Positions 8,013 through 16,986 of a stretch of DNA of 64,000 nt are shown in pieces (position 1 is the first letter of the stretch; each line of letters opens with the position of its first letter). Origin of the DNA: Ruminiclostridium sp. Lineage in GTDB: Bacteria > Bacillota > Clostridia > Oscillospirales > Ruminococcaceae. A program made the translations under genes and the position numbers. The notes under the pieces are model-generated. The model made no database searches and had not been told where the DNA came from. It saw nothing but the letters and a program-made list of their open reading frames with translations. Location of the stretch: positions 124,001 through 188,000 of the forward strand of contig JAGAVH010000016.1 in assembly GCA_017942025.1 (NCBI GenBank). The letters are read 5' to 3'.

Positions 8013-8756
8013 TCAGTTGATATTTATTGTAAGAGGAACATCCTCACCAAGTATTCTGTTTGCAATAGCCATATAAGCCTTAGCTCCTGCACATGAAGGA
8101 GGCAGAGGCATACCCTTTGCACCACAAATCTTGATATTGTTATCTTCAGGCACTACACCAATAAGCTGAATGCCTACAGAGTCCATAACCTCATCCAGAT
8201 CATACAGAATCTCTTCTTCTTTGAAGTTCTGGCTTACCTTGTTTATAACAAGACGCTGATTAGTACAATTTTTAACATAAAGGAAGTCGGATAAAATTGC
8301 ACCATCTCGTACGCAAACGGTATCAGGTGTTGTAACCATCAGAATCATCTCAGCAGCCTTGATAACACTGAATACAGAACTGCCAACACCTGCTGTATCT
8401 ATGATGATATAATCAAAATGCTGGCGCATCTCTTCACAAACGCCCATAATCTTTTCGGGGTTGATATCAATAAAGGGGTTTCTTGTAGCACATACAAGAT
8501 ATAAGTTCTCAACTGTTTCTACCTTGGTAGTTGCTGTAAGAATATCAATTTTGCCTTCAAGATATTCACCGATATCGTGCTTGATCTTATCTTTTATACC
8601 AAGCATAATATCAAGACATCTAAGACCGAAGTCAAGCTCAACTAAAAGTGTTCTTTTTCCTAAAGTGGCAAGCGAACGAGCTACATTTGCGGATGTGGTG
8701 GATTTTCCCGTACCGCCCTTACCTGCTGTAACTGCTATAATCTGTGACATATACAT
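8013..8756 (-). CDS. minD: MinD/ParA-like septum-site ATPase
   Basis: 247 residues. Seen: the deviant Walker A AVTAGKGGTGKSTTSAN near residue 10, the Walker B-like YIIIDTAG near residue 114, and the adenine-contacting VINKVSQ region. In the Min system the ATP dimer binds the membrane and recruits MinC to block FtsZ at the poles. The protein ends soon after AIANRILGEDVPLTI and lacks the Lys/Phe-rich amphipathic helix that anchors MinD, and no MinC, MinE or DivIVA gene is nearby. Its place after mreBCD-pbp2 supports a morphology role. Two ATGs (8756 and 8750) share one GGAG site; I keep the first. Confidence 0.8.
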   Translation of the reverse strand: MYMSQIIAVTAGKGGTGKSTTSANVARSLATLGKRTLLVELDFGLRCLDIMLGIKDKIKHDIGEYLEGKIDILTATTKVETVENLYLVCATRNPFIDINPEKIMGVCEEMRQHFDYIIIDTAGVGSSVFSVIKAAEMILMVTTPDTVCVRDGAILSDFLYVKNCTNQRLVINKVSQNFKEEEILYDLDEVMDSVGIQLIGVVPEDNNIKICGAKGMPLPPSCAGAKAYMAIANRILGEDVPLTININ

Positions 8757-8923
8757 CGCTCTCCTTTTATCATAATATTTTCTGTCATATTATATCATTT
8801 ACCTATCTTAAAATATTGTATCATAAAAGTACAGATAAATAAAGTGTTTTTAAGCATAATTTTAAAAATTCGTGAAATAAACAAAATAAGCCGCGCTTTT
8901 TTTGTGCAAAATGTTCAACGATT

Positions 8924-11017
8924 TCAAGTGTTGTTTTCTTTTTTGAAGAAATCTCTTTCAGGGCGTCCTGGAGTATTTGTTTCCTTACCACCCCAAGGAA
9001 GTGTAACTTCTCCTTTTTCATTGATAACAGGCTTATAGTTATCATAAAAATACGACTCAATTATATTTCGGATCATAAGTCTTGTAAATTCGCCTTTTTC
9101 AAGAACGATACCAAAACATATCTGAGGATCTTCGGCTGGATAGTATCCCAGGATAGTTGAATTAAAGGTATCCTCTGTTACCTGAGGTGTACCTGTCTTT
9201 ATCGCTACACCATAAGGCAGATCCGCAAGCTGTGTACGACCTGAGCCCATCGGCCACTGTACGTCATCTGCTACCATTATCATGCCTTCTCTTATCACTT
9301 CGAAAATATGTGGATCAGCATCAATTTTATTAGCAATCACAGGCTTGGTTTTCTCTACAACCTCAGTGCCATCATAATTTGTAATACTGTCCACCAGATA
9401 TGGCTGATATCTTACACCATCGTTAGCAAAAGTCAGCGCAATAGTTGCAAGTGTCAACGGGGTAACCGTAGTTTCAAGCTGACCGATAGACGCCTGAATG
9501 GTAGAACCCGGAGTCCAGTCGCCTCCAAGTTCTTCAATATATTCAGGTGTACTCATACTGCCTGAAAATCCGCCTATTTCGAGATTCAGATCCTGCCCTA
9601 CCCCGAACCAACCTGCAACCTGAGCAAGATATTCTATTCCCATTTGTCTGCCCATATCATAAAAATATATATTACAGGAATATCTGAGTGCATTTCTTAC
9701 AGATATATCTCCTACAAAACCCATAATACATCCCGGTTGATAGTCAGAATAATAGGTATATATTCCACCACAATAAACGTTTGTATGTTCATCGGCAATT
9801 CCGGATGTAAGCGCAGCTGTAGCCGTTATAGTCTTGAATGTCGAACCGGGTCTGTATAATCCGTATATACACCTGTTATACGTCGGATTAGGCGTGTCCT
9901 CAGGCGGATTATTTATAAGCTTGATATAATCATTTATATTATAATTAGGATAATTCGCCATAGCCAGAACGCCGCCGGTTTTAGCATCCAGAACCACTAC
10001 ACCGCCCGCATCAACCTTATTTCCTCGTGTCGGATCGTTATTATAATGTAGCCAGTTTATGTGATTGTCAAGTATCGCCTGAACGTCATTCTGAAAATCA
10101 TAATCTATAGTCAGCTTTATCGAATTACCTTCCTGTGCCTTAGTGGTAATCAGGTCTGAAATCACATTGCCGTCAGAATCCTTGGAAATGGTTCGTACGC
10201 CGTTTTTTCCACGAAGTACACTTTCCATTGCGCTTTCTATTCCCCATTTTCCTGTAACGTCATTAAGCGCATAGCCCTCATCTGCAAGCTCTTCGTATTC
10301 CTCCGCAGAAATTGCACCGATTCTTCCAAGAACATGCGGCACAAACTCTCCGCCAAGATAAGTTCTTGTAGGTTCTTCAACAATGTCTATACCCTTTAAC
10401 ATAAAGCTCTGTTCTTTCAGTTCAATAACCGTCTGAAGCTTTACATCTTCCGCCATAACATATCTGTTTACGTAAGAAAAATCTCTTATCTGCATTTCGT
10501 AACGTACACCGGCAATGTTCCTTCTCATTTCCTGTCCGTAAACATCAGATATTTTATATTTCTCATAAAGCGCATTCATACAATTTTCAGCAGTTGCATA
10601 AACACCAAGCTCCAGTTCTTCTCTGAGAGCATCTATTTCATATTCATCACCCGTAAACTTATACGGTGTTGTTTTAGTTATCGGAAGGGTGTCTGTCCAC
10701 TTCTCATTCTTATCAACAAGAATCTTCAGTGTTTTGCATATTATATCATTTTCTGTTCCACTTTCAAAAAAAGCTTTCTGTACTATGACTTTATATACAA
10801 GCTTATTGGAATTAAGAACAACACCATCCGAGGTCATTATCTGTCCTCTTGCTGCCTGAACAGTCTGATTGATTCCATAAACGCCGGTTGTCTGCGAAAG
10901 ATAATATTCTCCATCAACTATCTGTATCTGCAAAAGTTCAAGAGTACATGCAAATGACAAAGCTATTACCATCGCTACGAGCACAAGATTCCTGATCTGC
11001 TTGCCAAGCTTACTCAA
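8924..11017 (-). CDS. mrdA: Penicillin-binding protein 2 (elongasome transpeptidase)
   Basis: 697 residues. A single N-terminal membrane anchor (about residues 10-27) is followed by the dimerisation/pedestal domain and a transpeptidase domain with all three motifs: STFK with nucleophile Ser392 (RPGSTFKTI), SCN (YSCNIYF) and KTG (AIKTGTPQ). It is the class B monofunctional enzyme that cross-links lateral-wall peptidoglycan with RodA and MreBCD. It lies 12 bases after mreD. No rodA is present here. The C-terminus is short and acidic after the KTG domain. Confidence 0.95.
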   Translation of the reverse strand: MSKLGKQIRNLVLVAMVIALSFACTLELLQIQIVDGEYYLSQTTGVYGINQTVQAARGQIMTSDGVVLNSNKLVYKVIVQKAFFESGTENDIICKTLKILVDKNEKWTDTLPITKTTPYKFTGDEYEIDALREELELGVYATAENCMNALYEKYKISDVYGQEMRRNIAGVRYEMQIRDFSYVNRYVMAEDVKLQTVIELKEQSFMLKGIDIVEEPTRTYLGGEFVPHVLGRIGAISAEEYEELADEGYALNDVTGKWGIESAMESVLRGKNGVRTISKDSDGNVISDLITTKAQEGNSIKLTIDYDFQNDVQAILDNHINWLHYNNDPTRGNKVDAGGVVVLDAKTGGVLAMANYPNYNINDYIKLINNPPEDTPNPTYNRCIYGLYRPGSTFKTITATAALTSGIADEHTNVYCGGIYTYYSDYQPGCIMGFVGDISVRNALRYSCNIYFYDMGRQMGIEYLAQVAGWFGVGQDLNLEIGGFSGSMSTPEYIEELGGDWTPGSTIQASIGQLETTVTPLTLATIALTFANDGVRYQPYLVDSITNYDGTEVVEKTKPVIANKIDADPHIFEVIREGMIMVADDVQWPMGSGRTQLADLPYGVAIKTGTPQVTEDTFNSTILGYYPAEDPQICFGIVLEKGEFTRLMIRNIIESYFYDNYKPVINEKGEVTLPWGGKETNTPGRPERDFFKKENNT

Positions 11018-11029
11018 TTTATTCCTCCA

Positions 11030-11632
11030 TCAATATCTTACTTTTTCTTCGTGTACATCTACTCCACGGAATACACTTCCGATTTCATCATCCGTTACTT
11101 CTATACCAAGTTTCTTATTAAGAAATTTAACTATCAAGTAAATGACGGAAGAAATCAGTATAGTAACAATAACGGACGGAAGCATATACTGGAATATTAT
11201 AATGTCAAGATGCGGGTTTCTCCAGATTATATGTTTGAACAAAAGCTCCATAAGCTGTGTGACTATAAGCGTTGCTGAAGTCATCCACAAGTAATTTATA
11301 ATATTTCTGTGTATAAGGTTGACAACAAGAAGAGTTACAAACATACAACAAGGAATCAGCCATATTGATGTAAAGCCTAACAATCCACCTGTCGCCATAT
11401 CCTGCATAAATCCTGCAAAAGCTGCAAAAACGCACCCACTGAGTTCTCCCTCATAGAAAGACACAGCACACGCCAGCGCTATCACAAAAAAGGGTTGCCA
11501 CTTAAATATAGGTAGTGTTGACTGAAGCACAAAACCCACTACAAGTAATAAAGCGTAAAGCACCCATCTTATAACGCTTCGGAAGGCTTGCTTTCTTGTA
11601 GTGACGCCTAAATTTACAATTCTGAAATTCAT
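11030..11632 (-). CDS. mreD: Rod shape-determining protein MreD
   Basis: 200 residues, an integral membrane protein with five to six hydrophobic segments. Recognisable by position and by segments such as GFVLQSTLPIF, FAGFMQDMATGG (the conserved FxGxxxD region) and a C-terminal LIVKFLNKKLG. It is a partner of MreC and MreB in the elongation complex. The start codon shares one base with the mreC stop (TAATG), implying translational coupling. The first 20 residues form a basic cytoplasmic tail. Confidence 0.92.
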   Translation of the reverse strand: MNFRIVNLGVTTRKQAFRSVIRWVLYALLLVVGFVLQSTLPIFKWQPFFVIALACAVSFYEGELSGCVFAAFAGFMQDMATGGLLGFTSIWLIPCCMFVTLLVVNLIHRNIINYLWMTSATLIVTQLMELLFKHIIWRNPHLDIIIFQYMLPSVIVTILISSVIYLIVKFLNKKLGIEVTDDEIGSVFRGVDVHEEKVRY

Positions 11633-12477
11633 TAGTCAACAACACCCTGCCCTTTAAAATGCGTTATAACTACGCAGTCTGTAATCTTGTGAACATCAAC
11701 AGCCGGCTGAATAGTAACCCTTACCGCCAATCCATTTTCTTTGTATATTTCCTTGACGGTTCCCACAAGAAGGTCTCCCGGGAAAATAACACCTGCAACC
11801 GATTTTATTATCTCACCTTGTTTAATATTTTCCGGGTTATCAATAAAGCTCATAAGACACTCTCCCAAATCGGCATGCTCCGCATCGTTATTGATAACAC
11901 CGACAGCCTTGCTTTCAAGAGTCATAATCCCAATGTTTATTTCATTTGAAATAACCGTAGTAACCTTTGCAAAATTAGGTCCTATTTCGCTTACCATCCC
12001 TACAAGTCCATCTGCCGTCATAACAGGATCGTATAGTGAAATACCATCGTCAGAGCCTCTGTCAATGGTAAATCCGCCATAAACATCGTTTGAATTATGC
12101 GCTATTATATTACAAGGTGCAGAAAACTCAAAATCATCATTCTCTTTCTTTATCTTGAGTATTTCTTTTAGCTGCTCATTTTCGCTTTTAAGAGCATCGT
12201 AATCTATAATATCTTTATACATTTCGTTTAGTTTTTCTCTTAGTTCTTCGTTCTCGTTTTTATACTTATCAGCATTATTGAATTTATCGAGAGTATCCTC
12301 AACCCAGCTTGAAATAGCATTGGAAGCCTCTACAAATGGCTTTGTTATTGTCGTGATAATAGTTTCCGGGATTGTAGAAAAGCCACCGGATACCGCTGCA
12401 TAAATAACTACACCCAGCACAAGAGCAAATATACACACTATTATTTTAAATTTTACACCACTGAAAAAATCACGCAT
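11632..12477 (-). CDS. mreC: Rod shape-determining protein MreC
   Basis: 281 residues. An N-terminal membrane segment (about 9-30) precedes a coiled coil (about 65-115, rich in Glu, Lys and Asn) and two beta-barrel domains containing VYGGFTIDRGSDDGI and DGLVGMVSEIG, the family signature. It is the scaffold that couples cytoplasmic MreB to PBP2 outside the membrane. It lies 100 bases after mreB, an unusually wide gap that contains a perfect hairpin (12530-12563). Confidence 0.94.
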   Translation of the reverse strand: MRDFFSGVKFKIIVCIFALVLGVVIYAAVSGGFSTIPETIITTITKPFVEASNAISSWVEDTLDKFNNADKYKNENEELREKLNEMYKDIIDYDALKSENEQLKEILKIKKENDDFEFSAPCNIIAHNSNDVYGGFTIDRGSDDGISLYDPVMTADGLVGMVSEIGPNFAKVTTVISNEINIGIMTLESKAVGVINNDAEHADLGECLMSFIDNPENIKQGEIIKSVAGVIFPGDLLVGTVKEIYKENGLAVRVTIQPAVDVHKITDCVVITHFKGQGVVD

Positions 12478-12529
12478 AAACTTTGCTCCTTGTCTTTTTC
12501 ATAACATTAAACTGTCCTATATATAACAC

Positions 12530-12563
12530 ATTATGACTAACTGAAGATACAGTTAGCCATAAT
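12530..12563 (-). promoter_or_regulatory. Intercistronic hairpin between mreB and mreC
   Basis: ATTATGGCTAACTG and CAGTTAGTCATAAT form 14 consecutive pairs (one G:U) around a six-base loop. No T run follows on the minus strand, so it is more likely an mRNA processing or stability element than a full terminator. Confidence 0.55.
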
Positions 12564-12577
12564 CTTAAAATCGTTTA

Positions 12578-13603
12578 TTAATATCTTGAATCATCATCTG
12601 TAAGAACATCTACAAGCTTATCGATATTCTCAAGAACCTTACCTGTACCGTCAGCAACACAATCAAGCGGTCTTTCTGCAATTTTTACAGGCATGCCTGT
12701 TTCAGCGTGGATAAGAAGATCAAGACCTTTAAGGTTTGCACCACCACCTGCAAGTGTAATACCCTGGTCGATAATATCCGCTGCAAGCTCGGGAGGTGTT
12801 TTTTCAAGTGTTACCTTGATAGCATCTATCACATGGCTTAAAGGCTCAGAAAGAGCTTCTCTTATTTCTTCTGATGTGATAGTAATGTTTTCCGGCAAAC
12901 CGTTTAGAAGGTTTCTGCCCTTTATATCCATAGAGGGTTCATTATCTGTATAAGGATAAGCAGAACCAATAGCTGTCTTTACATTTTCAGCAGTTCTTTC
13001 GCCGATAAGCAGATTATACTTTTTCTTGATATAATTTATGATAGCTGAATCAAATTCGTCGCCTGCAACTCTTACGGAACGAGAAGAAACAATGCCGCCA
13101 AGAGAAATAACAGCAACCTCGCTTGTACCGCCGCCGATATCTACAATCATACTTCCTGTAGGATCAGCAACGGGAAGACCAGCACCAATAGCAGCTGCCA
13201 TAGGCTCTTCAATTATAGATACACGCTTTGCGCCTGCATTCTGAGCTGCTTCTTTTACAGCTCTGCGTTCAACTGCGGTAACCCCGGAAGGTATGCAGAT
13301 AATTACTCTGACTCTGGAAGGACCGAAAGAGCGTCCTTTTAAAGCCTTTCTGATAAACGCCTGAAGCATACTTGTAGTCATATCAAAATCAGCTATTACG
13401 CCGTCCTTTAACGGTCTTACAGCAACAATAGAGCCAGGAGTACGACCTATAACATCTTTAGCCTCCTGACCGACATAACGGACTCTGTCCTGCTTTACAT
13501 CAACCGCAACAACACTAGGCTCTCTTATGATGATGCCCTTTCCTCTCATATACACAAGAGTATTAGCGGTACCAAGATCAATACCGATATCCTTTGAAAA
13601 CAT
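12578..13603 (-). CDS. mreB: Rod shape-determining protein MreB (actin homologue)
   Basis: 341 residues, typical length. Seen: phosphate-1 motif [39 protein letters not shown], phosphate-2 motif [16 protein letters not shown] and adenosine motif [13 protein letters not shown]. It polymerises on the inner membrane face and directs elongasome movement. First gene of the operon mreB-mreC-mreD-mrdA-minD-mgsA, with its own promoter at 13650-13678 and a GGAGG ribosome site. Confidence 0.97.
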   Translation of the reverse strand: MFSKDIGIDLGTANTLVYMRGKGIIIREPSVVAVDVKQDRVRYVGQEAKDVIGRTPGSIVAVRPLKDGVIADFDMTTSMLQAFIRKALKGRSFGPSRVRVIICIPSGVTAVERRAVKEAAQNAGAKRVSIIEEPMAAAIGAGLPVADPTGSMIVDIGGGTSEVAVISLGGIVSSRSVRVAGDEFDSAIINYIKKKYNLLIGERTAENVKTAIGSAYPYTDNEPSMDIKGRNLLNGLPENITITSEEIREALSEPLSHVIDAIKVTLEKTPPELAADIIDQGITLAGGGANLKGLDLLIHAETGMPVKIAERPLDCVADGTGKVLENIDKLVDVLTDDDSRY

Positions 13604-13649
13604 TTTGTTACCTCCGCTTATATATTAACATTTTTCTATTTACACTACT

Positions 13650-13678
13650 ATTATAGCACTTTTTTCTTTTGCATACAA
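13650..13678 (-). promoter_or_regulatory. Promoter of the mre operon
   Basis: TTGTAT (13673-13678), 17-base spacer and TATAAT (13650-13655) on the minus strand, 47 bases ahead of mreB. Confidence 0.78.
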
Positions 13679-13747
13679 CCAAAAACAACTTTAAAAACTA
13701 TATAAATAATTGACAGTTTTTTTCAGTAATTTATGCAAATTGCATTA

Positions 13748-14182
13748 TTACTTTCCTGTGGAGCCAAATCCACCGGCACCACGTTTTGTTTCATCAAGCG
13801 AATCACACTCGGTGTAACAGCACAAATCCACCGGCATAATAACCATTTGCGCTACTCTGTCGCCGTTTCTGATAGTATAAGCCTCATTACCGTGATTGAT
13901 TACAGCTATTTTAACCTCTCCCCTGTAATCACTATCAACAACACCTACGCAATTCGAAAGAGATATACCGTATTTAGACGCTGTACCACTTCTTGGAAAG
14001 ATAAATCCTCCGTATCCTTCAGGTATAGCCATTGCTATTCCCGTAGGTATAAGAATTCTCTGCGAAGGTTCTATAATAACATCTTCAGAAAGGCACGCGT
14101 ATAAATCTGCTCCTGCACTGCTTACAGTTGCTCTGTTTGGTAATATTGCATTCTCATTTACTTTTTTTACTCTGATGTTCAT
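13748..14182 (-). CDS. dut: Deoxyuridine triphosphatase
   Basis: 144 residues with all five dUTPase motifs: SSAGADLYA, PRSGTASKYGI, NCVGVVDSDYRGE, RVAQMVIMP and the C-terminal RGAGGFGSTG. It hydrolyses dUTP to dUMP, keeping uracil out of DNA and supplying thymidylate synthesis. It is a homotrimer in the known family. It follows the U32 gene by 11 bases and probably ends the zapA-U32-dut operon; no convincing terminator follows before the mre promoter. Confidence 0.96.
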   Translation of the reverse strand: MNIRVKKVNENAILPNRATVSSAGADLYACLSEDVIIEPSQRILIPTGIAMAIPEGYGGFIFPRSGTASKYGISLSNCVGVVDSDYRGEVKIAVINHGNEAYTIRNGDRVAQMVIMPVDLCCYTECDSLDETKRGAGGFGSTGK

Positions 14183-14193
14183 ATTATCTGCTT

Positions 14194-16236
14194 TTACTGA
14201 ACTCCTCTGTAATATAATCCTCTTGTCAGCTTTCCATCCGGCTTTATATCATTCAGGTACATATCCAGAATTTTTCCTGTATCCTTTTCGTCTGTGAATC
14301 TAAGAAGCACAAAGTCAAACTTCTGTATATCCTTTTGTCTGTCGCTGAGATAAAGCGTATCGGGATTAAAAATCTCTACAGTATTATCATCACAATAACA
14401 CGGAAGTCTATTTCCTTGTCTGTCGGTAATACTGTGGGGACAATCTGCCCTTTTTATCTTTCCGCAAGGCTTATTATCGTTTATCGGACATCTACGGGTT
14501 ATCATAAGCGGTAATTTACCATATCCTATAATACCGGTTTTTATAAATGCTCCCTTGCATATATCCTGTGCCTCATGCATCATCAGCTCAGGTGACAGAA
14601 CAGCATCCGTTACTCCAAGCTTCTGATAACCTGCAAGCGAACGGGAATTCGTGATATTAAGCCTGAAGCCGCCAAACACCTTCATCTGAAGCTTGTTTAT
14701 AATTTCAATATGCGACAAGGTGTGAGCGCAGACATTTTCGTATCCGTAACTTTTAAGTTTTTTTAGTTTTTCTGTTACTTTTTTTTCGCAGTCTCCAAGA
14801 AAAACAGGAGGCACAATAACGATTCTGAATTTATCATCTGTATCTACGTCAAGAAGATTCATAGGTACGTATATATAGCTGTATTCATCTTCAGAAAGCA
14901 CCTGAGAAAGCTGTTCTCTTGTCATTACTTCGCATCTGAATTCAGGTCTGAGCTTCTTTTCACAGTTCAGATTCTGTTCTTTTAAATATTTTATCTCGTA
15001 AATATTTGTATTTTTCTCCAGTATCTTTTCTGAGAGAGAGGTAATTGCATTTCTGCGCATTTCATTGAGCTCAGCCGCCGATACCATAAGTCCGTCATCT
15101 ATTTTAGCAGAAATATCACCAGCGTTAAACAATGTACCTCCGAACTTCGAAAGCTGCTTTACGATATAGGATTCGTCTATAGCTTTGTTTATAGCTTTTT
15201 CAGGTTCATTGCCGATTATTACTGCTTTACATCCGCACGACTCTGCTCTGACAACTATTGGTTTGCCTGAGCTTATCTCAGCGGACATATTTACTCTATA
15301 GCGGGCGTATGGCTTATGATAAATCTGCTTCATAGCCGTCAGAGCCTTAGGAGCTGAAATCACGTCGTCTTTCGTTCTGACTCCCTGCATATCGGCAAAA
15401 TTATCAATAAAATATCCGGACGTGAATCCACTTCTGGAAAATACACATTTCAGTATTTCTAGGTCAGGATTTCCACCATCCAGTACAGTTCTGCAAGCAT
15501 TGACAGTACCCGCTACATACTCAGGGCGCTTCATTCTGCCTTCTATCTTAAAAGAAGAAACCCCGATTTCATCTAGCTTTTTCAGATATTCAATTATAGA
15601 AAGATCTTTTAAAGAAATAACATTCTGTCTTTTATCCAAGGTAAAATTAAGCCGGCAAGGCTGAGCACAAAGTCCTCTGTTACCGCTTCTACCGCCCAGA
15701 ATGCTACTCATGTAACATTGCCCACTTATACATACGCAAAGTGCGCCATGAACAAAAACCTCAGTTTCAATGTCACAGCCCTCGGTTATAGTCTTTATCT
15801 GATCAAACGACAACTCTCTACCAAGTACAGCTCTTGAAAAACCTAGTTTTTTCAGGAGCTTTGCACCTTCAAGAGAATTTACCGTCATCTGCGTAGAAGC
15901 GTGTAACGGCATATCCGGTACAATCTCCTTAATGAGGCTGACAACACCTATATCCTGAACAATAAAGCCATCCACACCGGCTTTTGCACAGTTAATGACC
16001 GCTTTTTTCAGCAACTGCATTTCCTTATCAAAAACCAATGTATTGAGTGTAACGTACACCTTCACCGATGAATAGTGACAAAGCTTTACGGCTTCACAAA
16101 GCTGTTCATAGCTGAAATTTGTTGCATTTTTTCTCGCAGAAAATTCTTCTTCGCCTAAGTAAACAGCGTCAGCTCCTGAGTTTACGGCAGCAATAAGGCT
16201 TTCCATGCTTCCGCATGGCGCTAATATTTCACTCAT
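14194..16236 (-). CDS. U32 family RNA hydroxylation protein, RlhA-like (DUF3656)
   Basis: 680 residues. The N-terminal half is a U32 domain: [25 protein letters not shown], the family signature EVFVHGALCVCISGQCYMS and a downstream CAQPC, whose cysteines suggest an iron-sulphur cluster. The C-terminal half matches the collagenase-like DUF3656 extension found in E. coli RlhA, including a second Cys-rich part (RRCPINDNKPCGK). RlhA is needed for hydroxylation of 23S rRNA C2501, so a ribosomal RNA target is the best guess; older annotation calls such proteins peptidases. It overlaps zapA by four bases (ATGA). Confidence 0.85.
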   Translation of the reverse strand: MSEILAPCGSMESLIAAVNSGADAVYLGEEEFSARKNATNFSYEQLCEAVKLCHYSSVKVYVTLNTLVFDKEMQLLKKAVINCAKAGVDGFIVQDIGVVSLIKEIVPDMPLHASTQMTVNSLEGAKLLKKLGFSRAVLGRELSFDQIKTITEGCDIETEVFVHGALCVCISGQCYMSSILGGRSGNRGLCAQPCRLNFTLDKRQNVISLKDLSIIEYLKKLDEIGVSSFKIEGRMKRPEYVAGTVNACRTVLDGGNPDLEILKCVFSRSGFTSGYFIDNFADMQGVRTKDDVISAPKALTAMKQIYHKPYARYRVNMSAEISSGKPIVVRAESCGCKAVIIGNEPEKAINKAIDESYIVKQLSKFGGTLFNAGDISAKIDDGLMVSAAELNEMRRNAITSLSEKILEKNTNIYEIKYLKEQNLNCEKKLRPEFRCEVMTREQLSQVLSEDEYSYIYVPMNLLDVDTDDKFRIVIVPPVFLGDCEKKVTEKLKKLKSYGYENVCAHTLSHIEIINKLQMKVFGGFRLNITNSRSLAGYQKLGVTDAVLSPELMMHEAQDICKGAFIKTGIIGYGKLPLMITRRCPINDNKPCGKIKRADCPHSITDRQGNRLPCYCDDNTVEIFNPDTLYLSDRQKDIQKFDFVLLRFTDEKDTGKILDMYLNDIKPDGKLTRGLYYRGVQ

Positions 16237-16952
16237 AATGTAAGTTGTCCATCATTTACTATTTCATTCATCTGAGAAGATAACTCAGAATACTTTTTTC
16301 TAAGTGCGTTAAGCTCATCGTTAAGAGACTTGACCTCTGCATTTCTCTGTGTTGCATACTCATCAAAGGTCTTTTCGTATGTAGCGACTGTTGTACGAAG
16401 CTGTTCAATCTCATCCTTCTGGGATTCAAGATTCTTTTTCTGTACTCTTTCGTAATCGGATTTAAGCTTTTCCCATGTCTGTTCAAGGCTTTCGTTCTTA
16501 TCCTGAAGTTCCTTCACTTTATTGCTAAGCTTTCTGTTTTCTTCAATAAGCTTTACTTCAGCTTCAGGGTCAATATTCTCGTACTGTGCCTTCAGTGCTT
16601 TCAGTTCATCTTGTGACTGGGATAAAGAAACCTTTAGTTCTGCGATTTCCGAATCGAGTAATGAAATCTTTTCCTGAGCAGTTTTTACCTCTTTTGCAGC
16701 TTTTTCTTCTATTTCCTGTACTTTGTCTGAGCTTTCTTTGGATCTCTCGATAATCTGTGCGTTATCAAAATTTGTTTCTGATATATCAAGAGCAACAAGC
16801 ATAACAATGTCCGTAAATGACATTGTAACCCCCATGTCCTTGACTTTCTTTATTTTTGCACTTAAATCTGCGGCAACCTTTTCAAGCTTTTCGGGATTTT
16901 CTGTTTTTAGACTGAATTCGCGTCCGCAGATAGATAATTTCACTTTTTCCAT
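16233..16952 (-). CDS. zapA: Cell division protein ZapA with long coiled coil
   Basis: 239 residues. Residues 1-60 match the ZapA head (VKLSICGREFSLKTENPEKLEKVAADL and SFTDIVMLVALDISE). The remainder, about residues 65-230, is a continuous Glu/Lys/Gln-rich coiled coil, far longer than the 85-100 residue Bacillus ZapA. ZapA bundles FtsZ filaments at midcell; the extended rod may widen spacing or recruit partners. It is the first gene of zapA-U32-dut, and the zapA-U32 neighbourhood is widespread in Clostridia. Confidence 0.85.
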   Translation of the reverse strand: MEKVKLSICGREFSLKTENPEKLEKVAADLSAKIKKVKDMGVTMSFTDIVMLVALDISETNFDNAQIIERSKESSDKVQEIEEKAAKEVKTAQEKISLLDSEIAELKVSLSQSQDELKALKAQYENIDPEAEVKLIEENRKLSNKVKELQDKNESLEQTWEKLKSDYERVQKKNLESQKDEIEQLRTTVATYEKTFDEYATQRNAEVKSLNDELNALRKKYSELSSQMNEIVNDGQLTL

Positions 16953-16986
16953 ATTACCTCCGAAAACAGATTATCTGTTTATCAAT

